From Flavobacteriales bacterium (GTDB lineage Bacteria > Bacteroidota > Bacteroidia > Flavobacteriales_F > PHOS-HE28), in NCBI GenBank assembly GCA_016715895.1, contig JADJXH010000003.1, forward strand, positions 434,001 to 498,000: a stretch of DNA of 64,000 bases. The letters run 5' to 3'. The notes below the pieces were generated by a model. The model saw only the letters and a list, made by a program, of their open reading frames with translations, did not search any database and was not told where the DNA came from. Of this stretch, positions 7,620-15,521 are shown one piece after another. How positions within the stretch are numbered: position 1 is the first letter of the stretch; each line of letters begins with the position of its first letter. A program made the position numbers and the translations under genes.

Positions 7620-8450
7620 GTGTTCGCTTGGTTGACGCTGCTGTCCGCCGTGGCCGTGGGTTATGCGGCTCTCTGCCTGGTGTACTATCTGCTGCAGGAG
7701 CGGCTCATCTTCGTGCGGCATCCGCTTTCGAAGCGGTACAGATACCAGTTCGCTCATGCCTTTGAGGAACGATGGATCACGGGGTGCGATGGAGCCGAAC
7801 TGCATGGGCTCTACTTTCCCACTGAGAACGCCGTGGGCGTGGTGCTCTATTTCCACGGCAACACGGGCACACTGCGGCGCTGGGGCAAACGGGCGCCCCG
7901 GTTCACCCGCTCGGGACATGCGGTGTTGATGCCCGAACCACGGGGGTACGGGAAGAGCAAGGGCCGCTTGAGCGAACGCGCCATCCTGGCGGACGCCTTG
8001 CTGTGGTACGATCATCTGTGCACCGAATGGCCGGAAGATCGGATCGTGGTCTACGGCCGTTCGCTGGGCAGTGGATCGGCGGTGCCTGTGGCCGCGCAAC
8101 GCAACCCAAGGTCCCTCGTGCTGGAGTCGCCGTTCGCCCGGCTGGTCGATCCTGCGCGGAATTATTTCCGTTGGTTACCCTACGGACTCCTGCTGAACTA
8201 CCGGTTCACCAACGATGTCGCGATCAAGCGGGTGCGCTGTCCGGTCTGTATCTTCCATGGCGAACGGGACGGGGTTGTGCCCGTTGCCAGTGCATTGAAG
8301 CTCTACGCAGCCATTCCCAACTCCGTGGAGCGTCAGATGGTCGTCTTCCCGGCCGGGCATCACAACGACCTGGCGCGGTTCGCCCGCTATCACCGGGTTC
8401 TTCGCACTCTTCTGTCCCGACCTGAGAAGAGGAAGGAGCGTGGAGGATGA
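7620..8450 (+). CDS. Membrane-anchored alpha/beta hydrolase (S33/BAAT type)
   Basis: 276 residues from a GTG start. An N-terminal membrane anchor (residues 3-30, LTLLSAVAVGYAALCLVYYL) is followed by an alpha/beta-hydrolase fold. The oxyanion region is YFHGNTGTLRRWG, the nucleophile elbow GRSLGSG places Ser near 148, the acid is probably Asp in HGERDGVVP near 219, and the base is His in GHHNDL near 246. Such ABHD13/YqkD-like proteins are predicted carboxylesterases or thioesterases; substrate unknown. The start lies 39 nt after the stop of the preceding gene and 4 nt after a -7 box. Confidence 0.85.
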   Translation: MFAWLTLLSAVAVGYAALCLVYYLLQERLIFVRHPLSKRYRYQFAHAFEERWITGCDGAELHGLYFPTENAVGVVLYFHGNTGTLRRWGKRAPRFTRSGHAVLMPEPRGYGKSKGRLSERAILADALLWYDHLCTEWPEDRIVVYGRSLGSGSAVPVAAQRNPRSLVLESPFARLVDPARNYFRWLPYGLLLNYRFTNDVAIKRVRCPVCIFHGERDGVVPVASALKLYAAIPNSVERQMVVFPAGHHNDLARFARYHRVLRTLLSRPEKRKERGG

Positions 8451-8639
8451 GGGAGGCAGGTCGACCCTGAAGAAGTGTTGCCGGGGGCCTGTGAGCGGTC
8501 AAGCGCACAAGGGAATGGTGCGGGGTGACGATCCCCTTGATCGTTCAGGGTGGAGCTTCGAGGTCGCCTGACTGGAACCGGTGTTGGTGCATGGCGTTCA
8601 TCAGGTGGTGGTACAGCGAAGGGAGGACCCTCTTGATAT

Positions 8640-8655
8640 ATGTATGGCCATACAT
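8640..8655. repeat. 16-bp palindrome ATGTATGGCCATACAT, copy 1
   Basis: Perfect inverted repeat centred on GGCC; flanking T and A extend it to 18 bp (8639-8656). One of seven identical cores in the window. Confidence 0.95.
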
Positions 8656-8822
8656 ACTTCAACCGAACGAGTTGTCGTGTTCATCTGATTGGACATCAGG
8701 TGGTTATGCTTAAAAGAGTTCATCCGGAGCTCTCCTCCTATAACCTAGGCTCCTGTTCGGAGAACCTCAACGAAGCGTGTCAGGACGCGACGATCACCCG
8801 GTTCAACAAGGGAGGAGAAAGA

Positions 8823-8838
8823 ATGTATGGCCATACAT
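8823..8838. repeat. 16-bp palindrome ATGTATGGCCATACAT, copy 2
   Basis: Identical core, 183 bp from copy 1 (start to start). The left flank is A instead of T, so symmetry stops at 16 bp. It lies 242 bp upstream of the FKBP start codon. Confidence 0.95.
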
Positions 8839-9052
8839 AGGTCAGTGATGCTTCCGGTCGGAACAGCCCTACGTTGCCGCAGCGGACATGCGACTCGCAG
8901 ACTCAGGCGGGTCCTTGAACCGCCCCCGTCGTCTGGCATGAGCACCTGTACGGCGTTGTCCTGGATCTCGATCCTGAGGTGGAGGCGCCATGGATCCGTG
9001 CATGGTCATGCGGGGAATGCGCCCCTGACCGACCTGACCGGAACGGGCAACC

Positions 9053-9060
9053 TATCTTCG
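9053..9060 (+). promoter_or_regulatory. -7 promoter element TATCTTCG for the FKBP gene
   Basis: TAnnTTCG variant 20 nt before the ATG at 9081. The same octamer lies upstream of the methyltransferase gene (23427-23434, minus strand). Confidence 0.5.
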
Positions 9061-9080
9061 CCGCCCATTCGAAACCACTC

Positions 9081-9809
9081 ATGATCATCCGATCCCTGTT
9101 GACCGCCCTTGTCGCCGTGTTGCTCACGGCCTGTTCCAATGAGGTCACCGGCCAGAAAGGCCGGAACGCGCCGTTGCGGTCGAACATCGACTCGGTGAGC
9201 TACGGCATCGGCACGGACATCGGCCACAACATGAAGCTGAGCGGACTGGATTCGCTCAACGTGGACGCCATGGCCATGGGCATCCGCGATGGCTTGGACA
9301 GTGCTGAGCGGATCAATGCGGACAATGTGCGGTCATTGGTTCAGGCCTACATGCTCGCCGCCCAGAAGAAGGTGATGGAGCGTGAACAGAAGGAGGGGGA
9401 GGAGAACCTGCGGAAGGGCGAGGCCTGGCTGGCTGAGAACGGCAAGAAGCCCGGCGTCACCACCACACCCTCCGGACTCCAATACGAGGTGCTCCAGGCC
9501 GGCACGGGACCGAAGCCCACGGCAGAGGACGTGGTGAAGGTCAACTACAGGGGCACCTTGTTGGACGGAACGGAGTTCGACAGCTCATACAAGCGCGGCC
9601 AACCGGCCATGTTCGGCGTGGGGAATGTGATCCCGGGCTGGGCGGAGGCCATTCAGCTGATGTCCGTCGGCTCCCGGTACAAGCTCTTCATTCCTGCGGG
9701 TCTGGCCTACGGCAACAGCCGTGGTCCCGGAGGCGACCTGCCCCCGAACAGTACGCTCTTGTTCGAAGTGGAGCTGTTGGAGATCGTTCCGCCAGCTCAG
9801 GGGCGCTAG
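9081..9809 (+). CDS. FKBP-type peptidyl-prolyl cis-trans isomerase, lipoprotein
   Basis: 242 residues. The ATG at 9081 yields a lipoprotein signal (MIIRSLLTALVAVLLTAC) with lipobox LLTAC and Cys18 as lipidation site. An FkpA/Mip-like N-terminal dimerisation domain (DSVSYGIGTDIGHNMK, helical to about residue 130) precedes the FKBP domain: VKVNYRGTLLDGTEFDSSY, VIPGWAEAIQLMSVGSRYKL, IPAGLAYG, LLFEVELLEI. This catalyses proline isomerisation in periplasmic protein folding. Its stop shares the tetranucleotide CTAG (9806-9809) with the stop of the convergent DUF551 gene. Confidence 0.93.
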   Translation: MIIRSLLTALVAVLLTACSNEVTGQKGRNAPLRSNIDSVSYGIGTDIGHNMKLSGLDSLNVDAMAMGIRDGLDSAERINADNVRSLVQAYMLAAQKKVMEREQKEGEENLRKGEAWLAENGKKPGVTTTPSGLQYEVLQAGTGPKPTAEDVVKVNYRGTLLDGTEFDSSYKRGQPAMFGVGNVIPGWAEAIQLMSVGSRYKLFIPAGLAYGNSRGPGGDLPPNSTLLFEVELLEIVPPAQGR

Positions 9810-10087
9810 GTCACGGGGGCGGGAGGCAGGGGTCGCCAGTGGGTGACGGCCTCGAAGAACTGGTTGCTGGAGCCTTCGCCCGCCCACAGGTGGGGAGAGG
9901 TCGTCCTTCCGGTCTTGCTGGGGTTGTGCGTGAAGTGGTCCTGCAGGAACCGAAGGATGACCACCTCGCGAAGTTCAGTGGCCCCGCTCTTGCCAGGCAG
10001 GTATACCAGATGCTCAGGCACCCAGCAGAGCACGCGTTCCCCGTTGCCGGGCAGGCGGTCCGTGATGCTGATCCACCCGTCGTTCAC
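9806..10087 (-). CDS. DUF551-domain protein
   Basis: 93 residues from a GTG at 10087. An upstream in-frame TTG at 10096 overlaps the -7 box and is less likely. The opening NDGWISITDRLPGNGERVLC and the ending FFEAVTHWRPLPPAP match the DUF551 pattern (WISVxDRLPxxGxxVL ... VTHWxPLP). The biochemical role of DUF551 is unknown; it is common in phage and mobile regions, which is family knowledge. The gene sits convergently against the FKBP gene and downstream of the malate-synthase-like gene on the same strand. Confidence 0.75.
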   Translation of the reverse strand: MNDGWISITDRLPGNGERVLCWVPEHLVYLPGKSGATELREVVILRFLQDHFTHNPSKTGRTTSPHLWAGEGSSNQFFEAVTHWRPLPPAPVT

Positions 10088-10092
10088 GGGGA

Positions 10093-10100
10093 CCAAGTTA
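10093..10100 (-). promoter_or_regulatory. -7 promoter element TAACTTGG for the DUF551 gene
   Basis: On the minus strand TAACTTGG lies 5 nt upstream of the GTG at 10087, a near-leaderless layout. It sits inside AAGTTAACCGGG (10095-10106), also found at 421-432. Confidence 0.4.
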
Positions 10101-10119
10101 ACCGGGGTTCAGCAGTTGT

Positions 10120-11673
10120 TCAGACCATCGCGGGGTGGTCCGGGCCAAGGACGAGGCTGATGAGCCTGTCGCCGGCCGACCGCAGCACGTCCAAGGTCGG
10201 AGCGTCAGGACGGGCGGCCAGTTTCTCCACCTCCTTCTTCACCAGGAAGGTGATGAGATCGTCGTGGATGTCCAGCCCGGAGGCTGTGACCCGACCCTTG
10301 TCCGCCACGACCCACTGCCACAGCAGCGCGATGGCCAGGCGGACGCTGCTGCGGTCATGCGTGCGACCGTCGAGCTCGATCCGCGAAATACCGACCTCCA
10401 TGGCCGATAGACCGAGCAACCCTGTGCGCACGGCGCGCACCAGCCCGTCAACCGAGATGTCCCCGTCAGGTCGGCGCACCAGGTCGCTCACGGCGATGGC
10501 CTCGCGCCGTTGAACCCCGAGCTGATGGCTGGCCCCCATGTGCTTGTTGAACTCGGTCATGGCCGCGTTCACCAGGCCGGGGTGGGCCATCAGGGTTCCG
10601 TCCATGCCCAAGGCGGCCTCGTGTTCCTTGTCGCTGAGCATCTCCAGCAGCGCCGGTTTCGGACGTCCGTGTCCAAGGTGTGGCAGCCCATGTCCGGGCG
10701 TGCCCAAGGCGTGCGCCCCGCGCCGATGACAGGTGCCGATCACCATGCGGGCCAGCGACTCCAGCAACCCGCAATCCATGCCGAACCGCTCACGGTCGGG
10801 GAACACACCGTTCTCGCGGCTTGTGAACAGGGCGATGTGGTCGGCCACGTAAGCCGCATTGTCAAGCGCCAGACCGCCGGCATGGGGGGCCAGTTCGAAC
10901 AGCGTTTCCTCGGCCTCCAAGGCCCCGGACACGGTGTCCACGAAGACCGTGGCCCGGATGCTACCCCTGTCAAGACCGAGGTCCTCCTCCACGGCGTCGA
11001 ACAGGTCGTTCCAGAGCCTGGCCTCCAAATGCCCTTGGACGTCGCGCAGGTAGACATGAATGCAGCGCTGCCGCTCCAGCAGGGTGCGACCATGATGATG
11101 GACGAGCATCACCAGATCGAAGAGCCCGGCCCGGACCGGCCTGCCGCCATGGCGCACCATGGATTCCATGGCGCTCAAGGGGCGCACGGCCACGGCCAAG
11201 CGCGTGGTGGTGGATGCATGAGGTCGGATGCGACCGTGCTCCGGGCTGATGCAACTGAGCCGGCCCCGGGCGGCACGCCCGATGGCCCGATGGCCGCGCA
11301 GCACGGTGGCCTTATGGCCCGTGGCCAGGTCGGAAAGGTCGGCGACATAGGTCTTGGCCCCGGTGTTGAGGCCTTCGATCATGCGCTGCCGGTCAGCGGG
11401 TCCGATCACCTCCACACGGCGCTCCATCCAGTTCGCGGGCAGGGGGTCCACCGACCAGTCCGCAATCCGGATGTGCCGGGTGTCCTCCGCGCGTTCGACC
11501 ATGCCGGATGACAGCCGGTCACGACGGGCCTTGCGCTCATCCATCAACCGCTCGATGCGCGTGGCGAAGCGCTTGTCGAGACCCGTCAACATGTCCAGCA
11601 GGGCGGGGGTAAGGGCCGGGTCGTGGGTCGCTACGCGCTGAGGAGGCATGGTGAGGATGGCGGGATGATGCAT
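10120..11673 (-). CDS. Malate synthase A-like protein with degenerate active site
   Basis: 517 residues from the ATG at 11673; an upstream in-frame start at 11706 would run through a repeated GTCGAC site. Homology to malate synthase A extends along the chain: ERRVEVIGPADRQRMIEGLN, SGAK-like TGAKTYVADLSD, GHLEARLWNDLF, RGSIRATVFVDT and TCHRRGAHALG. Expected catalytic positions have changed: RPRGWH reads RPLSAM (164-169), the metal-binding Glu of IET is Asp (246), and the metal-binding Asp of RWDY is replaced in DNAAY (271-275). It may not catalyse glyoxylate plus acetyl-CoA condensation. No isocitrate lyase gene is nearby. Homology is sure, activity doubtful. Confidence 0.75.
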   Translation of the reverse strand: MHHPAILTMPPQRVATHDPALTPALLDMLTGLDKRFATRIERLMDERKARRDRLSSGMVERAEDTRHIRIADWSVDPLPANWMERRVEVIGPADRQRMIEGLNTGAKTYVADLSDLATGHKATVLRGHRAIGRAARGRLSCISPEHGRIRPHASTTTRLAVAVRPLSAMESMVRHGGRPVRAGLFDLVMLVHHHGRTLLERQRCIHVYLRDVQGHLEARLWNDLFDAVEEDLGLDRGSIRATVFVDTVSGALEAEETLFELAPHAGGLALDNAAYVADHIALFTSRENGVFPDRERFGMDCGLLESLARMVIGTCHRRGAHALGTPGHGLPHLGHGRPKPALLEMLSDKEHEAALGMDGTLMAHPGLVNAAMTEFNKHMGASHQLGVQRREAIAVSDLVRRPDGDISVDGLVRAVRTGLLGLSAMEVGISRIELDGRTHDRSSVRLAIALLWQWVVADKGRVTASGLDIHDDLITFLVKKEVEKLAARPDAPTLDVLRSAGDRLISLVLGPDHPAMV

Positions 11674-11675
11674 GG

Positions 11676-11703
11676 TGTCGACGAAATGGCGTTTTCTGTC
11701 GAC
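11676..11703. promoter_or_regulatory. Possible operator: two TGTCGAC sites 21 bp apart
   Basis: TGTCGAC occurs at 11676-11682 and 11697-11703, two helical turns apart, just upstream of the ATG at 11673. Between them AAA and TTT blocks are roughly symmetrical. The placement fits a regulator site for the malate-synthase-like gene. Confidence 0.35.
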
Positions 11704-11810
11704 CAATCTATCCCATCGACCGAGCGGATGTCAAGCGCCGCCACCGATGGGGTCTGCGGCTCCACCGCGTGTACGGCCGTGCTGATGGCCTCCGGTGCAG
11801 CCGGTGCACG

Positions 11811-11818
11811 TACTTTTG
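11811..11818 (+). promoter_or_regulatory. -7 promoter element TACTTTTG for the M16 peptidase pair
   Basis: Exact TAnnTTTG match, 52 nt before the ATG at 11871. Confidence 0.55.
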
Positions 11819-11870
11819 GCCGCCCCGCCCGTTGCTGTTGGCAGCGACGCGGACACCCAAGCCGATCGGC

Positions 11871-13190
11871 ATGCGGACAACATCCACCCTTCTTCTGGCC
11901 CATATGCTCGCCATCCCGCTCGCAGCGCAGAAAGGCGCCATCGCGTTCACCGAGTTCGACCTCGACAACGGGCTCCATGTCATCGTTCACGAGGACCACG
12001 GCACCCCGATCGTGGCGGTGAGCGTGATGTACCATGTCGGCAGCAAGGACGAGCGGCCCGACCGGCGGGGATTCGCCCATTTCTTCGAACACCTGCTCTT
12101 CGAAGGCTCGGCGAACATCGGCCGTGGTGAGTTCAGCAAGCACGTGGAGAAGGCCGGCGGTGTGCTCAACGCGAACACCAACGGTGACCGCACCTACTAC
12201 TATGAGGTGTTGCCCAGCAATCAACTGGAGCTCGGGCTCTGGCTGGAGAGCGAGCGCATGCTGCATGCCAGGGTGGATCAGAAGGGGATCGATACCCAGC
12301 GTGAGGTGGTGAAGGAGGAGCGCCGTCAGCGCTACGAGAACCAACCCTATGGCAGCATCCTGATCGAGGTGCTGAAGCGCGCGTACACCGTGCACCCGTA
12401 CCAGTGGCCGACCATCGGATTCATGGAGGACCTGAACGCCGCGAGCGAACAGGACTACATCGACTTCTACAAGACCTACTACGTGCCCAACAACGCCGTT
12501 CTAGTGATCGCCGGCGATGTAAGGACCGAGGAGGTCCGCAAGCAGGTCGAGAAGTACTTCGCGGCCATTCCCCGAGGGAAGGAGATCACCCGCACCACAG
12601 CCGAGGAACCTCCGCTCAAAGTGGAGGTCCGTGATGTGGTGTTCGACCAGATCCAGCTGCCCGCGGTGGTGCAGGCCTATCGCATCCCGGCGTACGGTAC
12701 GGCCGATTTCTATGCGGTGGACATGTTGAACCGGCTGATGAGCAACGGAAACAGTTCGCGCCTGAACGTGGAATTGAAGGACCGGGCACAGAAGGCGCTT
12801 TACGTGGGCGCGTTCAGCTTTCCGTTCGAGCATCCCGGCCTCGCCATCGCCTTCGCCATCGCCAACATGGGCGTTTCGGCCGAACAGCTGGAGAGCGCCA
12901 TGGACGCCGAGTTCGCCAAGGTGCGCGATGGGTTGGTCCCGCAACCCGAGATCGACAAGCTCAAGGCGCAGCTGGAAACGGAGTTCGTGCGCGACAACAG
13001 CCGCGTGGCCGGTGTCGCCTCCAATCTGGCCACGGCCCACACCTTCCTGGGAGGTGCGGTGATGGCCTCCCGGGAGTTGGAGCGCTACCTGGCCGTGACC
13101 CCGGAGGACCTTCAGCGGGTGGCCAAGGAGTATTTCTCGCCACAAGCGCGGGTGGTCCTGCACTATCTCCCGAAGAACCAGAAGCCGTGA
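11871..13190 (+). CDS. M16 family zinc metallopeptidase, catalytic subunit
   Basis: 439 residues. The ATG at 11871 is chosen because it opens a signal peptide (MRTTSTLLLAHMLAIPLAAQ). The inverted zinc motif HxxEH is present as HFFEH (in RRGFAHFFEHLLFEGSANI), with the downstream Glu in VVKEERRQRYENQPY. This is the single-unit M16B form, as in mitochondrial-processing-peptidase-like pairs. It lies two bases upstream of an M16 homologue lacking the zinc motif, so the two probably form an active/inactive heterodimer in the periplasm. Degrades or processes peptides; substrate unknown. Confidence 0.9.
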   Translation: MRTTSTLLLAHMLAIPLAAQKGAIAFTEFDLDNGLHVIVHEDHGTPIVAVSVMYHVGSKDERPDRRGFAHFFEHLLFEGSANIGRGEFSKHVEKAGGVLNANTNGDRTYYYEVLPSNQLELGLWLESERMLHARVDQKGIDTQREVVKEERRQRYENQPYGSILIEVLKRAYTVHPYQWPTIGFMEDLNAASEQDYIDFYKTYYVPNNAVLVIAGDVRTEEVRKQVEKYFAAIPRGKEITRTTAEEPPLKVEVRDVVFDQIQLPAVVQAYRIPAYGTADFYAVDMLNRLMSNGNSSRLNVELKDRAQKALYVGAFSFPFEHPGLAIAFAIANMGVSAEQLESAMDAEFAKVRDGLVPQPEIDKLKAQLETEFVRDNSRVAGVASNLATAHTFLGGAVMASRELERYLAVTPEDLQRVAKEYFSPQARVVLHYLPKNQKP

Positions 13191-13192
13191 TC

Positions 13193-15337
13193 ATGCGCCC
13201 TGCCTTGCTACCCACCTCCGTGGCCGGCCTGCTTCTGGCCGCCTTCACCCATTCCCTGCCGATGAACGCCCAGGTCGATCGCAGCAAACCGCCCAGACCC
13301 GCCCCGGCCCCCTCCGTGAACGTGGGGCAGCATGCCACCTTCATGCTGGAGAACGGCATGCGGGTCATCCTCGTGGAGGACCACCAGCAGCCTCTGGTGA
13401 GCGTCCAGGTGCGGTTCGACATCGAACCGGTGATGCAGGGGGAGAAGGCCGGGTACATCGACCTCATGGGAGAGGTGCTCGCCGCCGGCACAGCGACGAT
13501 GGACAAGGAGACGCTGGACCGGACGGTGGATCAGCTCGGGGGGGACTTGAGCACGTCCAGCGACGGGGTGTACGCCTCCTGCCTGAAGAAGAACTTCAAC
13601 GCGCTGTTCGATGTGGTCCATGCCGTGGTGACCACGCCCACCTTCCCCGAGGCCGAGTTCGAAAAGGCGCGCAAGCGGATGCTCAGCGGCTTGCAGAGCC
13701 GGAAGGACGACCCCGACGCCATCGCCGATGTCGTGGGCCGCGTGCTCACCTTCAGCAAGGGCTACCCCTATGGTGAAGTGCCCACCGAAAAGAGCGTGGG
13801 ACGGGTGGAACGCAAACACCTTGAAGCGTACTACCGACGCTTCTTCCGGCCGGAAAAGGGCTACTTGGTGCTGGTGGGCGACCTCACCGAGCAGGAGGCC
13901 AGGCAGGCCTCCGAGAAACAGTTCGGCCCCTGGCGTCCTGCGCCGACCATCGCGTCCTTGGATGCCAACGGGCATGAGCAGGTCGATGGGCTTGGTGCGG
14001 TGGTGAGGCCGACCAAGACCCCCAGGCCTTCGCGCGTGCGTCGCGTCGCGATCGTGGACCGTCCCGGTGCGCCCCAATCCGTGGTGCGGGTGCTGTTCCC
14101 GGTGGACCTCAAGCCGAACGACCCCATGGCACAGGCCGGTCAGGTGATGAACACGATTCTCGGGGGAGGCGTCTTCAATGCCCGCCTGATGCAGAACCTG
14201 CGGGAGGACAAGGGGTACACCTACGGCGCATACAGCAGCCTGGATGCGGACCGGTATTGCGGCCATTTCAGCGCCGGGGCCAGTGTCCGCACCGAAGTGA
14301 CGGACAGCGCCGCCAGCGAGATGCTGTTCGAACTGGAGCACATGCGGTTGAACGGCGTGAAGCCGGACGAACTGGCCCTGGCGAAGAGCTACATGGCCGG
14401 AAGCTTCGCCCGTTCGCTGGAGGATCCCCGCACGGTGGCGCGCTTCGCGCTGAACACCTACCTGTACGACCTGCCCAAGGACCACTACTCCACCTACCTC
14501 AAGCGGCTTGACACGGTGAGCGCCGCAGGCGTGATGGCCGCGGCCGAACGGTTCCTTCATCCGGACAACGCGGCCATCCTCGTGGTGGGCGACATGGAGC
14601 GGGTGGGCAACAAGCTTGTTCCGCTCAGTTTTGAACGCGGCGTGATCCAACTGGACGAGAACGGGGACCCCTACAGGGAGGAGCTGGGTCCCCTGCCTGC
14701 CGGGGTCACCCCGCAGACCGTGCTGGAGGCCTATTTCAAGGCCATCGGCGGGCGCGAGGCCGTGGAAGGTGTCCGCAGTCTCAAGCGCAGCATGAGCACA
14801 TCCATGATGGGCATGCCGGTGACCATCACCGAGTGGAACGCGGAGCCTGACCGCTACGCCATGGAAATGCGCAGCGGTACGGCAGTGCTCCAACAGGTGC
14901 GTTGCGACGGCACCCGCGCCACGCGGTCGAGCCCCGAGGGCGTGGAGGAGATCATCGAGATGGAGCTGGAGGAGATGGAGATGAACGCACCGCCCTTCCC
15001 CGAGCTGCACTATGCGATGATGGGCCGCCTGGTCCTGCCGGGCACGGCTCAGATCAACGGGGAGGAGGCGTACAAGCTGATGGTGATGACGGACATGGGG
15101 TCGACCTTCTCGGAGTACTACAGCGTGGCCACGGGTCTGAAACTGCGCAGGGAGGAGATGAAGGCCACTCCGGAGGGCACCCTGAAGGTCTCCTCCGAGC
15201 TGAAGGACTATCGCGCGGTGAAAGGGGTGCTGTTCCCGCATCTCATCGTGCAGAAAGGCCCGGTCGACATGTCCCTGTCGGTCACGGAAGTGGTGGTGAA
15301 CGGAGCCTCCGACCCGAAGCACTACGCCATCGACTGA
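13193..15337 (+). CDS. M16 family protein lacking the zinc motif, with extra C-terminal domain
   Basis: 714 residues. ATG 13193 follows the previous stop by two bases; an overlapping GTG at 13187 is possible. Signal peptide: MRPALLPTSVAGLLLAAFTH. The first 460 residues are M16-like (FMLENGMRVILVEDHQQPLV; LREDKGYTYGAYSSLDADR), but HxxEH is replaced by IDLMGEVLAAG, so it should not bind zinc there. The R/Y substrate-binding motif of the second half (KGYTYG) is kept, as in non-catalytic partners of M16B dimers. Residues of about 500-714 form a separate beta-rich domain beginning PQTVLEAYFKAIGGREAV, similar to modules in outer-membrane lipoprotein-sorting-like proteins. Likely partner of the upstream peptidase. 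Confidence 0.88.
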   Translation: MRPALLPTSVAGLLLAAFTHSLPMNAQVDRSKPPRPAPAPSVNVGQHATFMLENGMRVILVEDHQQPLVSVQVRFDIEPVMQGEKAGYIDLMGEVLAAGTATMDKETLDRTVDQLGGDLSTSSDGVYASCLKKNFNALFDVVHAVVTTPTFPEAEFEKARKRMLSGLQSRKDDPDAIADVVGRVLTFSKGYPYGEVPTEKSVGRVERKHLEAYYRRFFRPEKGYLVLVGDLTEQEARQASEKQFGPWRPAPTIASLDANGHEQVDGLGAVVRPTKTPRPSRVRRVAIVDRPGAPQSVVRVLFPVDLKPNDPMAQAGQVMNTILGGGVFNARLMQNLREDKGYTYGAYSSLDADRYCGHFSAGASVRTEVTDSAASEMLFELEHMRLNGVKPDELALAKSYMAGSFARSLEDPRTVARFALNTYLYDLPKDHYSTYLKRLDTVSAAGVMAAAERFLHPDNAAILVVGDMERVGNKLVPLSFERGVIQLDENGDPYREELGPLPAGVTPQTVLEAYFKAIGGREAVEGVRSLKRSMSTSMMGMPVTITEWNAEPDRYAMEMRSGTAVLQQVRCDGTRATRSSPEGVEEIIEMELEEMEMNAPPFPELHYAMMGRLVLPGTAQINGEEAYKLMVMTDMGSTFSEYYSVATGLKLRREEMKATPEGTLKVSSELKDYRAVKGVLFPHLIVQKGPVDMSLSVTEVVVNGASDPKHYAID

Positions 15338-15521
15338 GGGTCTGACACGGCGGCCGATGGCGCCACATGCGCCTCCAGGATCCGCACCGTGCCCGTCATG
15401 ACCGTGCGCCGGCATCAGATGCGCCCGGCCATGATCACGTGCCGATCGTGGAAAACGTGGGCCGAAAGGCTGGACAAGGGCCTGGTGGCACGGGTACCTT
15501 GTGGGTCCTAGACCAGCAGTC

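Larger units (their letters stand above)
8451..9080. other. 630-bp gene-free stretch with two palindrome copies
   Basis: No convincing coding frame on either strand. It contains two perfect copies of ATGTATGGCCATACAT, 183 bp apart, and ends with the -7 box of the FKBP gene at 9053-9060. The sequence between the copies does not resemble the spacers of the second cluster at 58.8-59.5 kb. Confidence 0.7.
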
